Source of the DNA: DATAJX01 sp036261915 | GTDB taxonomy: Bacteria > Pseudomonadota > Alphaproteobacteria > UBA2136 > UBA6156 | Reading direction: 5' to 3' | Length of the DNA: 64,000 bases | Assembly: GCA_036261915.1 (NCBI GenBank) | Contig: DATAJX010000006.1 | Coordinates: 1 to 64,000, forward strand | Shown here: positions 50,990-59,306 of the stretch, piece by piece | Layout of the letters: the number at the start of each line of letters is the position of its first letter | Numbering within the stretch: the first letter of the stretch is position 1 | Made by a program: the position numbers and the translations under genes | Notes under the pieces: generated by a model | The model's input: the letters and a program-made list of their open reading frames with translations, nothing else | What the model was told of the DNA's origin: nothing | Database searches by the model: none

Positions 50990-51415
50990 ATGAAAAACAA
51001 TATCGCCCTCCTCACCGCCCCCCTGCTTTTGACCGCCTGCGCCGCCATGGTCGACACCCACGGCAGCATCATTCAGCAAGGCCAGATTGAAAAAATCACC
51101 GAAGGCGTCACCACGCAAGACCAGGTGCGCGAGCTGCTGGGTAGCCCGGCCACCACCGGCACCCTCAACGAAAACCGCTGGATCTACATCACCAGCACCG
51201 TGCGCGACAAACCCCTCGATCCCGGCATTCTCACCCACCGGCAGGTCGTGGTCATCGATTTCACCCCCTCGGGCACGGTAGCCGCCGTGACGCAAAAAAA
51301 CGAGAGCGACAGCCGCACGGTCGAACCGCTGCCCAAGGTCACGCCCACCCACGGCCAGGGCCTGGGGGTCATCGACCAGATGCTCAAGAACATCGGCGTC
51401 GACAAGGATAAATAA
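50990..51415 (+). CDS. bamE: Outer membrane assembly lipoprotein BamE
   Basis: ATG 50990 (MKNNIALLTAPLLLTACAAM) gives a lipoprotein signal with Cys17 in LTAC. The 141-aa protein has the SmpA/OmlA fold: QGQIEKITEGVTTQDQVREL, LLGSPATTGTLNENRWIYIT and RQVVVIDFTPSGTV. It is a BAM complex subunit. bamE beside the rpmF group is normal in Alphaproteobacteria. It is seven bases upstream of a pilin-like gene and may be co-transcribed with it. Confidence 0.92.
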   Translation: MKNNIALLTAPLLLTACAAMVDTHGSIIQQGQIEKITEGVTTQDQVRELLGSPATTGTLNENRWIYITSTVRDKPLDPGILTHRQVVVIDFTPSGTVAAVTQKNESDSRTVEPLPKVTPTHGQGLGVIDQMLKNIGVDKDK

Positions 51416-51422
51416 GGCCTAA

Positions 51423-52013
51423 ATGACCCAGCGCGGCGCCCTGTTCGGCCTCGATGCCCGCATCGCGCTGGCCATTTTCGCCGTTCTGGCGGTGGTGGTG
51501 GGCTATCTGGCCTTCGGGCGCATCCAGGTGGCCCGGCAGGCCGCCCTGCTGGCCCAACTGCAGGATATCGAAAACGCCCTCGCCGCCTATCAAACCGACA
51601 TGGGCACCTTCTTCCTGTTCACGCTGAATAAAGAGCCGGGCGACAACGACAGCACGCTCGATATTACCGCCCTGTGGGATAAAAACATGGTCAAACCAGG
51701 CTTCCGGCGGCACTGGAACGGCCCCTACCTGCACCGCACCAGCCGCGAAATGCCCGGCTACGGCCGTTTAAGCGTGTTTTACGCCACCGGCGACCGCAAA
51801 GACTACTGCTCCACCACGTCCGACTGCTTTGTGTGGCTGTCGGTATCCAGCACGCCGCAAAAGGCCTGGGTGCAAACCAACCATATCGTCGACGAAGGCA
51901 ACGGCGCTGAAAACGAGATCGACGGCCAGCAGATCAGCCTCGGGCGCATCCAGTCCGAAGCCGCCACCGACCCCCGCCCGCTGTATTACCGCACGGTCGA
52001 ACGCCCCCGCTAA
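51423..52013 (+). CDS. Pilin-like protein A of the fibre locus
   Basis: The 196-aa protein begins MTQRGALFGLDARIALAIFAVLAVVV, a short leader followed by a hydrophobic helix with one early acidic and one basic residue. This resembles a type IV prepilin/pseudopilin N-terminus; with cleavage before Leu7 the Asp would be mature residue 5, where Glu is usual. The rest is a globular domain with CSTTSDCFVWL, a Cys pair likely to be disulfide-bonded. The N-terminal 30 residues closely match the gene at 57697, so the two are paralogues. Processing by a prepilin peptidase is inferred; none is in the window. Confidence 0.75.
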   Translation: MTQRGALFGLDARIALAIFAVLAVVVGYLAFGRIQVARQAALLAQLQDIENALAAYQTDMGTFFLFTLNKEPGDNDSTLDITALWDKNMVKPGFRRHWNGPYLHRTSREMPGYGRLSVFYATGDRKDYCSTTSDCFVWLSVSSTPQKAWVQTNHIVDEGNGAENEIDGQQISLGRIQSEAATDPRPLYYRTVERPR

Positions 52014-52023
52014 GCCGCCATTT

Positions 52024-52050
52024 AAAAAGCCCCCGGCCGGGGGCTTTTTT
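52024..52050. terminator. Bidirectional terminator between pilin-like A and the fibre gene
   Basis: The perfect stem AAAAAGCCCCCGG/CCGGGGGCTTTTT, flanked by A and T tracts, lies between convergent genes. Confidence 0.92.
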
Positions 52051-55000
52051 ACTGCGCGGCACGGCTGTACTTGGCGGGCTGGGCCGCAAAGGCGGCATAT
52101 ACATACGTGGCGCCACTGCCGTTATAGTCGCTGTTGGTGTTGCGTATCTTGAACCCGTTTGAAACCACATCCAGGTCGGTGGCCGCATTACTGTTACTGG
52201 CCGATGTCAGGTTATAAAACACCTCGTTGCCGTCCGGGTTATACAGGTTGCGCGCGGTATCCAGCACAAACCAGTTGCCGGTGCTGTCGGTGCGCTTGAT
52301 GATCACAAGCGCGGGTTTGAAACCCAGGTTCACATAAGCGCCGTCGGCACTACCGTTCCCGGTATAGGTTCCAAATTTGCTGAATCCCGGCACCTCGGCA
52401 AAGGCATAAACAACATAAGGCTGGCTGGCCAACACGCCGCCCCCGGCGGTCAGGCCCACATTGCTCGAGGTATGGCCCGAACCCCACATGGTCGAATACG
52501 TGGTCGCCGCCGCGGTGGTGTTCAGCGCCAGGTAGGCCGTGGTGTTGTTCGCCAGGTTCTGGTGCCACACATACCAGTGCGAAGCCGAACCGCTATACGT
52601 CCGGGCGATCACAAACGCCGGTACAACCCCCATGCCGTGCGCCGCGGTAAAAGCCCCCGATCCTGGCGCCGTACCGGTCAATATGTCCATGCCGGGCGTA
52701 ACGCCCTTCTTAAACATGTGCGCCACATAAATGTTGCCGCTGGTGTTAAAGGCGCTGGCGCTGCCTACCGCAAAACCGTTGTTGTAAAAGGTTGCCAGCG
52801 ATTGCGCATCGATGGTCTGCACCGCCGTGCCCGTGCTGTCCAGGTACTTGGCGGGCCCGCGCGCACTGTCAAACCAGCCCCATGCGCCGGTGCTGGTATT
52901 ATCCTTCAGCATCACCAGGTCGGGCTGGTAAGGGGTGTAGGTGGTCAGCGGCGTGTAGGTGATAACAATAAGCCCAGGGGCGCCCACACCCGCCGTGCTG
53001 CTGTTCGAACTACCGCCGCCGCCGCCGCCGTACAGGCCACCATTACCCGCCGAATAACCGCTGCTGCCGCCCTGTTGCGAGCCGCCGCCGCCGCCCGAAC
53101 CGTGCAGCGGGTCAAACTCCTGCCCGTTGCCACCGTTACCGCCCCTGCTGGCGCCGGCAGGATTGCCGCCGCCGCCGCCGCCGCCGCCCGATGACCCGAA
53201 CAGCGAATAACCGTACCCGCCATGGGTATTGTTCACCGCCACGATCCCACCGGTGCCGTTGACCAGCCCGCTGGCATTGGCCCCGCGCCCGCCAACGCCG
53301 CTGGTGGTGTTATTAGAGGGTCCCAATTGACCGGCTTCACCGCCGCCGCCGCCGCCGCCGCCCGGGCCGCGGTAGTTCACACCCGCGTTCGAGCCACCGG
53401 CCCCGCCATTGCCATAAGGTCCGGCCGCACCGCCGCCGCCGCCGCCCGCCTGGGTGCCGGTGGCGGGGCTCTGCCCGTTGCCACCGGCGCCGCCCGAATA
53501 CTTGGTGGTACCGGTACCCGAGCCCGAAGCCCCGCCAGCCCCACCCGTGCCACCGCTGCCGCCGCTGCCGCCCTTGGCCCCCACGCTCGAAGCCGCCACG
53601 CTGGTGCCGTTGAACCACGTATCGCCGCCGGCGGTGCTGGCCGCACCACCGCTCCCCACCTGGGTCTGCACGGTGGTGGTGGGCACCAGCGCCAGGTTCG
53701 ATATCTTCGAGTACCCGCCGCCGCCGCCGCCGCCGTTGACCGAAGACCCCGACGACGCCCCACCGCCGCCACCGATCACTTCAATGGTGTTGCTGGTGCT
53801 GTTCCAATCCAGCGGCACGCGCCACGAAGTCCCCCCGGTCAAAAATATCTGCTTGGTCGTCGGCACGGTGGGCACATAGGTGATCACCACGATCCCCGGC
53901 GCCCCATTCCCCGGGTTTCCCTGGTTGGTGCTGGTATAACCGGCACCGCCGCCGCCGCCGCCATACAGGCCGCCGTCACCACCACGGTAAATACTGCTTT
54001 CGCCGCCGCCGCCGCCGCCGCCCGCACCTGCACCACCCCACTCAATGCCGTCGCCCCCCTTGCTCCCCAAACCGTGGGCACTGCTCACGCCGCCGCCGCC
54101 GCCTGCGCCAAAGGCCCCGGCGGTCGAATCCACACTGGCCGTCGCCGCACCGCCGCCGCCGCCGCCAAAGCGGTTAGCACCACCGGCACCGCCGGTGGTG
54201 CTCGTACCGTTACCTCCAACCGAACCGCCATTAGCTCCACCGCCACCACCCGAACCTGCACTACCGGCCGAACTCATATCGCCACCATTGGCGCCATTAC
54301 CGTTGGGCCCGGCGGCGCCACCGCCACCGGGGCCGCTCACATAGCCCGAGCCACCACCCGAATTCCCGCCGCTATACGCATAAGGCGCACCGGGGTTGGT
54401 GGTGCCGCCACCCGCACCGCCGCGCGCGCTCGAAGCCGCCCCGCCGGTCCCGCCGCTGCCGCTGGTGCCGCCGGTGCCGCCCTTGGCACCCACGCTCGCC
54501 ACCGCCAGCGAAGCCCCGTTGAACCACGTATCGCCACCGGCACTCCCCGCCCCGCTGGTGGCCGGGGTGGCGGCCACACCGCCCATGCCCACATTGTAGC
54601 TGATGCTTGCCCCAATGGTCAGCGTCACACTGGTGGCCTTGGCATAGCCGCCGCCGCCGCCGCTCCCGGCATAGGTGGTGCCGCCACCGGCCCCAAAACC
54701 GCCGCCGCCGCCAGCCCCGATCACTTCAATGGTGTTATCGCCGCTCCAGTCACTGGGCACGGTCCAGGTGGTGCCGCTGGTCAAAAACACCGTCTTGGTG
54801 GGCAACGGCCCAGGCAAGGTAACAACCTGGGTACCGCCCGTGCCGCGGTACAGCACCGGCTGGAAGTAAAGCGAAGGGCTCACCACCGCAGGTGTCGCCG
54901 TGTTGTAGGTGTTCAGCGCCGCAAACCCCGCCGGGGGGGTGGCAGCAAAAGCTCTCTGACCAAAGTTGAACGAGGCCGTTTGGGTGGAACCTTGGTTATT

Positions 55001-56473
55001 GCCTATGGCCGCCACCCAAGCCAGCCCCGCCGTAGCAGTGGCCGCCGGGCTGGTGCCGGTGGCAGGGTTCGAACTCCCCAGCCACGTCCCGTTCTTCGAG
55101 AAATAAAGCTTACCCGTGTCGGCGTCAAAGGCCACGCCAACCACATCGTTAATGGCAATCGTCACACCATAGCTGGTAATGGCCGAACCGTTATTATACA
55201 CTTGCCCCGCACTGTTTATCCCATAGCCATAAGTATTATTGTAGCCGGGGTAATAGCTCGCGGGCATGTTCTGCTGCTGGATACCCGCCGTCCCCACCAA
55301 ACTGCCGGTCCATACAAACTCCCAGTACCATTTGCCACTCGTCATCAACTGGTTGGCCTTCACAACGCTGTTGGTGGCAAACGGCACCGAAACGTCCATA
55401 TTCGCCGCCGACAAGGTCGAGCCGGTCGGGTCCAGAAAATTGAATGCAGGGTCATTCCCGCGCCCATTGTCGCCGTTGTCGGCCAACGTGGGGTGGTCTT
55501 CGGTAGGGTCATAGGTCACGCCGGTGGTCACGCTAAAGTTATTGGGCGTCCAGTTGTTGCCCTTACCGCTCACGTCCTTGCCCAGCGTGGTGGCGGTGTT
55601 GTTCAGGTAATTTTCAAAATCAAGATGGAATCCGTTGGTGCCATAAGCGCCGGTATAGGTTTTCGGCACCCACATGCCGTTGCTGTCAATCTCGGCAAAA
55701 GCGCTGGGGTCCAGGGCCAGGCCGTCCACAAAATTGATGTCGGCCATCACGCCGTCAAAATACTGGGTGGAAGAACCCGCCGTGTTCAGGTAAGCGCCGA
55801 TCCCGTTATAGCCGGACCGGTTGAAGTACGAAGTGGTGCTGTTCGCCACCGAGCCCGAACCGATCACCTGGCGCTGGCCGTTAACGTATATCCGCACGTT
55901 ATCGGCGGTGGTGCCGTTGGCGGTGTCCCATACAAACACAATGTGGTACCAGGCCGTGGGGTCGCGGTACACGCCCGCGCTGGTGGCGGCATTGGCTGAG
56001 TTGGCATAAAAGATCAGCTGGTCGCTCGTATTGAAATCAACCTCGGTCGTCTGCCCCGACCCCACGATCTGGCTGAACAGGGTCTGCGTGGTTCCCATCT
56101 TCCCGCGCTTGACCCACATGCTCATGGTCCAGGTGGTCAGGTTCCCGTTGCCGGCGGGTGAGCGGCTCAGGTACGCCGAACTCGCGCTCCTGAACCGCAA
56201 CGCCCCGCCGCTGCACTTGCCGTTGGTAACACCCGGAATGGTACTCGAAAGGAACGAACCCGCCGAGTTCTTCCACTCATAGCTATACTTCGTGGGCACC
56301 ATCAGGCTCTTGCCGCTGGCATGGTTATTGGCGATCAGGCGGCAACTGCCGAACTCATTGATGCCAAGCCCCTCGCCGTTCGGAATGGTGTAACTCACGT
56401 TGGTCTGCGCCATGGCATTGCCGCCCAGCAGCAACCCCAGCAGCATCAGCAAAAACAACATCGCCCGGCGCAT
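52049..56473 (-). CDS. Giant secreted fibre protein: LamG, SPRY, glycine-rich, phage-tail-like
   Basis: This 1474-aa protein has a signal peptide (about 1-22). Then follow a LamG/concanavalin-like domain (about 85-275, WTMSMWVKRGK and GVMADINFVDGLAL), a SPRY-like domain (about 330-515, GKWYWEFVWTG and DADTGKLYFSKNGTW), two long glycine-rich regions each introduced by a TWTVPSDW/SWRVPLDW motif (about 560-840 and 855-1180), and a C-terminal module with PDLVMLKDNTSTGAWGWFDS seen in phage tail-associated proteins. The glycine tracts are encoded by long GCC-type triplet runs. It has no cell-wall anchor. It lies four bases after the S74 gene. I infer an adhesin or fibre on the surface. Confidence 0.8.
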   Translation of the reverse strand: MRRAMLFLLMLLGLLLGGNAMAQTNVSYTIPNGEGLGINEFGSCRLIANNHASGKSLMVPTKYSYEWKNSAGSFLSSTIPGVTNGKCSGGALRFRSASSAYLSRSPAGNGNLTTWTMSMWVKRGKMGTTQTLFSQIVGSGQTTEVDFNTSDQLIFYANSANAATSAGVYRDPTAWYHIVFVWDTANGTTADNVRIYVNGQRQVIGSGSVANSTTSYFNRSGYNGIGAYLNTAGSSTQYFDGVMADINFVDGLALDPSAFAEIDSNGMWVPKTYTGAYGTNGFHLDFENYLNNTATTLGKDVSGKGNNWTPNNFSVTTGVTYDPTEDHPTLADNGDNGRGNDPAFNFLDPTGSTLSAANMDVSVPFATNSVVKANQLMTSGKWYWEFVWTGSLVGTAGIQQQNMPASYYPGYNNTYGYGINSAGQVYNNGSAITSYGVTIAINDVVGVAFDADTGKLYFSKNGTWLGSSNPATGTSPAATATAGLAWVAAIGNNQGSTQTASFNFGQRAFAATPPAGFAALNTYNTATPAVVSPSLYFQPVLYRGTGGTQVVTLPGPLPTKTVFLTSGTTWTVPSDWSGDNTIEVIGAGGGGGFGAGGGTTYAGSGGGGGYAKATSVTLTIGASISYNVGMGGVAATPATSGAGSAGGDTWFNGASLAVASVGAKGGTGGTSGSGGTGGAASSARGGAGGGTTNPGAPYAYSGGNSGGGSGYVSGPGGGGAAGPNGNGANGGDMSSAGSAGSGGGGGANGGSVGGNGTSTTGGAGGANRFGGGGGGAATASVDSTAGAFGAGGGGGVSSAHGLGSKGGDGIEWGGAGAGGGGGGGESSIYRGGDGGLYGGGGGGAGYTSTNQGNPGNGAPGIVVITYVPTVPTTKQIFLTGGTSWRVPLDWNSTSNTIEVIGGGGGASSGSSVNGGGGGGGYSKISNLALVPTTTVQTQVGSGGAASTAGGDTWFNGTSVAASSVGAKGGSGGSGGTGGAGGASGSGTGTTKYSGGAGGNGQSPATGTQAGGGGGGAAGPYGNGGAGGSNAGVNYRGPGGGGGGGGEAGQLGPSNNTTSGVGGRGANASGLVNGTGGIVAVNNTHGGYGYSLFGSSGGGGGGGGNPAGASRGGNGGNGQEFDPLHGSGGGGGSQQGGSSGYSAGNGGLYGGGGGGSSNSSTAGVGAPGLIVITYTPLTTYTPYQPDLVMLKDNTSTGAWGWFDSARGPAKYLDSTGTAVQTIDAQSLATFYNNGFAVGSASAFNTSGNIYVAHMFKKGVTPGMDILTGTAPGSGAFTAAHGMGVVPAFVIARTYSGSASHWYVWHQNLANNTTAYLALNTTAAATTYSTMWGSGHTSSNVGLTAGGGVLASQPYVVYAFAEVPGFSKFGTYTGNGSADGAYVNLGFKPALVIIKRTDSTGNWFVLDTARNLYNPDGNEVFYNLTSASNSNAATDLDVVSNGFKIRNTNSDYNGSGATYVYAAFAAQPAKYSRAAQ

Positions 56474-56477
56474 GGGC

Positions 56478-57497
56478 TCAGCGCCCTGCTTGCTTGGCCC
56501 GCAGTTCGTCCACTTCGCGGCGCAGGTCGTCGATTTGTTTTTGTTGGATCTTCACAGCCTCGATCAACGGCGCGATCAGCTGGTCGCTGTCCACCACCAT
56601 GGTGGTGCTGCCGCCGCCGTGCACAGCCTCGGGCATCACCTTCTGTACATCCTGTGCGATCACCCCGTACGAGGGTCGGCCGTCCTTCTTCCAGGTAAAG
56701 TGCACGCCGTTCAGGCTTTTCACCAATCCCATGGCGTCGGCCACCGGCACAATATTGTCTTTCAATCGGCGGTCCGAACTGTGCAAATAGGCAACCGCCG
56801 TCATATTGCCGCTGGCGCTCACGTCACCGGCCACCTCAAGCTTGCTGGCCGGCGAGGTTACACCCAAACCCACATTCCCGGCGCTCGTAATCCCCAGGCG
56901 CGCACCCTGCCACGCACCGGCAATATAATTGCCCACCATATACATCCCGCTGCTGTCATAACCGGTGGCCCACAACGGCGTGGTGTTGCTGGTAAAACGT
57001 ATGTAGTTCCAGCTACCGGTGCCCGACCGCGACAATGTCATGGTATTATCAAGGCCCGACAGCACATAAAGCGGCACCGTCGTGGTGGCGGCAGCCCCAA
57101 TCCCCACATTACCGCTCGAATAAAACCCGGTGGCCGAAACCACACCAGTGGCACTCACCCCCGGTCCCACAAAGCCCAACGTAGGGTGAATGTAAGCAGC
57201 CCCCGCCGTACCCGCCAATGTAAAGCTCACAGTGCCCCTGTCGGCCACCACCATGCCCAGGTTGGCGCCGCTGGAAACGTTGGTGGTGCTGATGCGGTCA
57301 CCCGCGCCCCCACCGTTGGTGAACACAATGCCGTTCACCGCCAGGTTGGTGGTCGATACGTACAAAAAGTGCCCATACGTCCCGCTCACCACCCCGGCCA
57401 CGCTGGTACTTACCAGCGGCGCATTGTTCATCTGCGCCATCACGCCGCCCGGCAGCAGTAGGGCGCAAACAAGCAAAAGCAGGCGTAATGTTTTCAT
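56478..57497 (-). CDS. Secreted protein with Peptidase_S74 tail-fibre chaperone domain
   Basis: The 339-aa precursor has a signal peptide (about 1-22), a beta-rich stalk with GNVGIGAAATTTVPLYV and NVGLGVTSPASKLEVAGDVS repeats typical of trimeric fibres, and a C-terminal intramolecular chaperone domain. SSDRRLKDNI holds the Ser-Asp cleavage site, then VHFTWKKDGRPSYGVIAQDV, QLIAPLIEAVKIQQKQIDDL and a terminal coiled coil. In phage endosialidases this domain drives trimerisation and then cuts itself off. It is the first gene of the fibre operon, whose promoter lies in the 199-bp gap to the divergent pilin-like gene. Confidence 0.85.
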   Translation of the reverse strand: MKTLRLLLLVCALLLPGGVMAQMNNAPLVSTSVAGVVSGTYGHFLYVSTTNLAVNGIVFTNGGGAGDRISTTNVSSGANLGMVVADRGTVSFTLAGTAGAAYIHPTLGFVGPGVSATGVVSATGFYSSGNVGIGAAATTTVPLYVLSGLDNTMTLSRSGTGSWNYIRFTSNTTPLWATGYDSSGMYMVGNYIAGAWQGARLGITSAGNVGLGVTSPASKLEVAGDVSASGNMTAVAYLHSSDRRLKDNIVPVADAMGLVKSLNGVHFTWKKDGRPSYGVIAQDVQKVMPEAVHGGGSTTMVVDSDQLIAPLIEAVKIQQKQIDDLRREVDELRAKQAGR

Positions 57498-57696
57498 CTT
57501 CTTGAACCCACATTAACGGCTCATCTTTTCCGCGCAACGCCCGAGTAAGCAAAACGCCGACATTTCCGCCCAAAAAATGAGCCAAACCTCATTAAAAAAA
57601 CAACACTTTACAACAGTAAAACAACAGCCACGCATCACCTCCGCATCATTTGCGCACGCCCCTTGCGCCCCCGCCCCTGCCTGCTAGCATGTTGGC

Positions 57697-58290
57697 ATGA
57701 AGCATATTTTACAGTCACAACAAGGCGCCATGTTCGGGCTCGACGCCCGTATCGCGCTGGCGATTTTCGCCGTGATTTCCGTGGTGGCGGGCACCGCCAT
57801 CGCCATCAGCATGGATAGCACCCGCGCCAAGGCCCTGGCGCAGGAAATGTCCGACACCGGCAAGGCCATCGAATCCATCAGCTACGACATGCGCGCCGAT
57901 CTTTACCCGTCCCTCATCCAACCCTCGCCCAAAAACGCCTACACGGCGCTGTTCGACGTCAGCGTCATCAAAGACGAAAACAACTTGCGCGGCAAATGGT
58001 TAGGCCCCTACGTTCATGCAACAAGTACAAGCTCCCGCTACGGCGAAATGATGATCGAGGCCCGCAAGGCCTCCCATGCCGACGCCTGCATGGAAGGCGA
58101 GCCCTGCTTCCTCTGGCTCACCTACGCCAACGTCAAACGGGCGATTGCGCTCGAGGTCAACAGCATCATCGACGGCGACAAAGAAACCGACCCGGCCAAA
58201 ACCGGCCGCATCCAGTGGGTCGAGAACGCCGACGGCACAACGCTCAGCCTGCAGGCCGCCAAAACGCTCACTTATACCGGGAACAACTAG
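57697..58290 (+). CDS. Pilin-like protein B of the fibre locus
   Basis: The 197-aa protein begins MKHILQSQQGAMFGLDARIA, followed by LAIFAVISVVAGTAIAISMD, matching pilin-like A over the same helix, with Asp and Arg retained. A globular domain follows with CMEGEPCFLWLTY, placed like the CSTTSDCFVWL motif of protein A. Thus A and B are full-length paralogues flanking the fibre operon. They could form the base of a pseudopilus or the surface anchor of the fibre. No type II secretion or pilus assembly gene is visible here. Confidence 0.75.
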   Translation: MKHILQSQQGAMFGLDARIALAIFAVISVVAGTAIAISMDSTRAKALAQEMSDTGKAIESISYDMRADLYPSLIQPSPKNAYTALFDVSVIKDENNLRGKWLGPYVHATSTSSRYGEMMIEARKASHADACMEGEPCFLWLTYANVKRAIALEVNSIIDGDKETDPAKTGRIQWVENADGTTLSLQAAKTLTYTGNN

Positions 58291-58781
58291 GCTTTCACAA
58301 AAAATTCGCCCCGCACCGCGCGGGCGATCTTATCCAGCGTGGCGTTCACAAACGCCACTTCTTCGGGGCTGGCCACAAAGCCTTTGGCAATGTTCACAAA
58401 CTCGTTGATGACCACGGGCGGCGTCACATCGGCACGGGCAAACAGCTCGGCGGTGGCAGCCCACAGCAGGGCGTAGTGCACCGCATCCAGCCTGTCCATC
58501 GGCCATTCTTCCAGCAGGTTGGCACCAATCAGGGCGGCGTGGCGCTCGGCGCCGCGGGCGGCTTCGGCGGTAATGGCGTCAAACATCTTCTTGTCGGCCT
58601 TGCGACGCTTCAGGCGCGCACCGGCAAATTCGGCGGCCACATCGGCCACGTCCTGCCCACGCGCCTTGGCCTGGAACAACGCCTGCACCGCGCAAATGCG
58701 CGCCTCGGTGCGGCTGTCCTTCACCAACGGAGAATTTTCGAGGGGGAACGCGTCTTCCCCGGCTTCCCAGGCCTTAACCAT
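58287..58781 (-). CDS. nusB: Transcription antitermination factor NusB
   Basis: This 164-aa all-helical protein has SRTEARICAVQALFQAKARG at the N-terminus, the MDRLDAVHYALLWAATAEL middle and the TPPVVINEFVNIAKGFVASPE motif typical of NusB. It works with NusE at boxA in rRNA antitermination. Its C-terminus overlaps pilin-like B by four bases on the other strand. It follows nrdR by eight bases. Confidence 0.92.
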   Translation of the reverse strand: MVKAWEAGEDAFPLENSPLVKDSRTEARICAVQALFQAKARGQDVADVAAEFAGARLKRRKADKKMFDAITAEAARGAERHAALIGANLLEEWPMDRLDAVHYALLWAATAELFARADVTPPVVINEFVNIAKGFVASPEEVAFVNATLDKIARAVRGEFFVKA

Positions 58782-58789
58782 TTAAACTG

Positions 58790-59242
58790 TTACTTTCCGC
58801 CGTCTTTTTTAAGAACGGCTGCAAAATCTTCGGGCTGTTGAAAGTCATGATAGACCGACGCATAGCGCACATACGCCACCGAATCCAGCGCTTTTAACGC
58901 TTCCAGCACGGTTTCGCCCAGCTCGCGGCTGCTAATTTCGCTCTTGCCGCTCTCGCTCAGTTGCTGCTCGATGTCGCTGATGGTCTTTTCCAGCTGGCCC
59001 TGCTCCACCGGGCGCTTGCGCACGGCCACGCTCACGCTGCGGGTCAGTTTTTCGCGGTCGAACAGCTCGCGCACACCACTGCGCTTCACCACAATGATCT
59101 GTTGCACCTGAAAACGCTCAAAGGTGGTAAAGCGGCGGCCGCACTCGGGGCATTCGCGGCGGCGGCGGATGGTGCGCCCATCGTCAGCCGGGCGGCTGTC
59201 CTTCACAATCGTGTCGTCGTGGCTGCAAAAGGGGCACTTCAT
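58790..59242 (-). CDS. nrdR: Transcriptional repressor NrdR
   Basis: The 150-aa protein starts with a zinc ribbon (CPFCSHDDT, then CPECGRRFTTFER) followed by an ATP-cone (VVKRSGVRELFDREKLTRSV, VAYVRYASVYHDF). NrdR senses (d)ATP and represses ribonucleotide reductase genes through NrdR boxes. No nrd genes are in the window. The glyA-nrdR-nusB order is typical; the rib genes often inserted here are absent. Confidence 0.95.
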   Translation of the reverse strand: MKCPFCSHDDTIVKDSRPADDGRTIRRRRECPECGRRFTTFERFQVQQIIVVKRSGVRELFDREKLTRSVSVAVRKRPVEQGQLEKTISDIEQQLSESGKSEISSRELGETVLEALKALDSVAYVRYASVYHDFQQPEDFAAVLKKDGGK

Positions 59243-59306
59243 GCCGCTAGAATGCCTACATCTGGTTAAAAAAGTCCAGCCCTACCCCAAATATGGGGCC
59301 AAACCT

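Noticed and set aside
53222..55999. 925-codon plus-strand open frame
   Set aside because: It is antisense to the glycine-rich fibre gene. The absence of stops comes from the GCC triplet runs.
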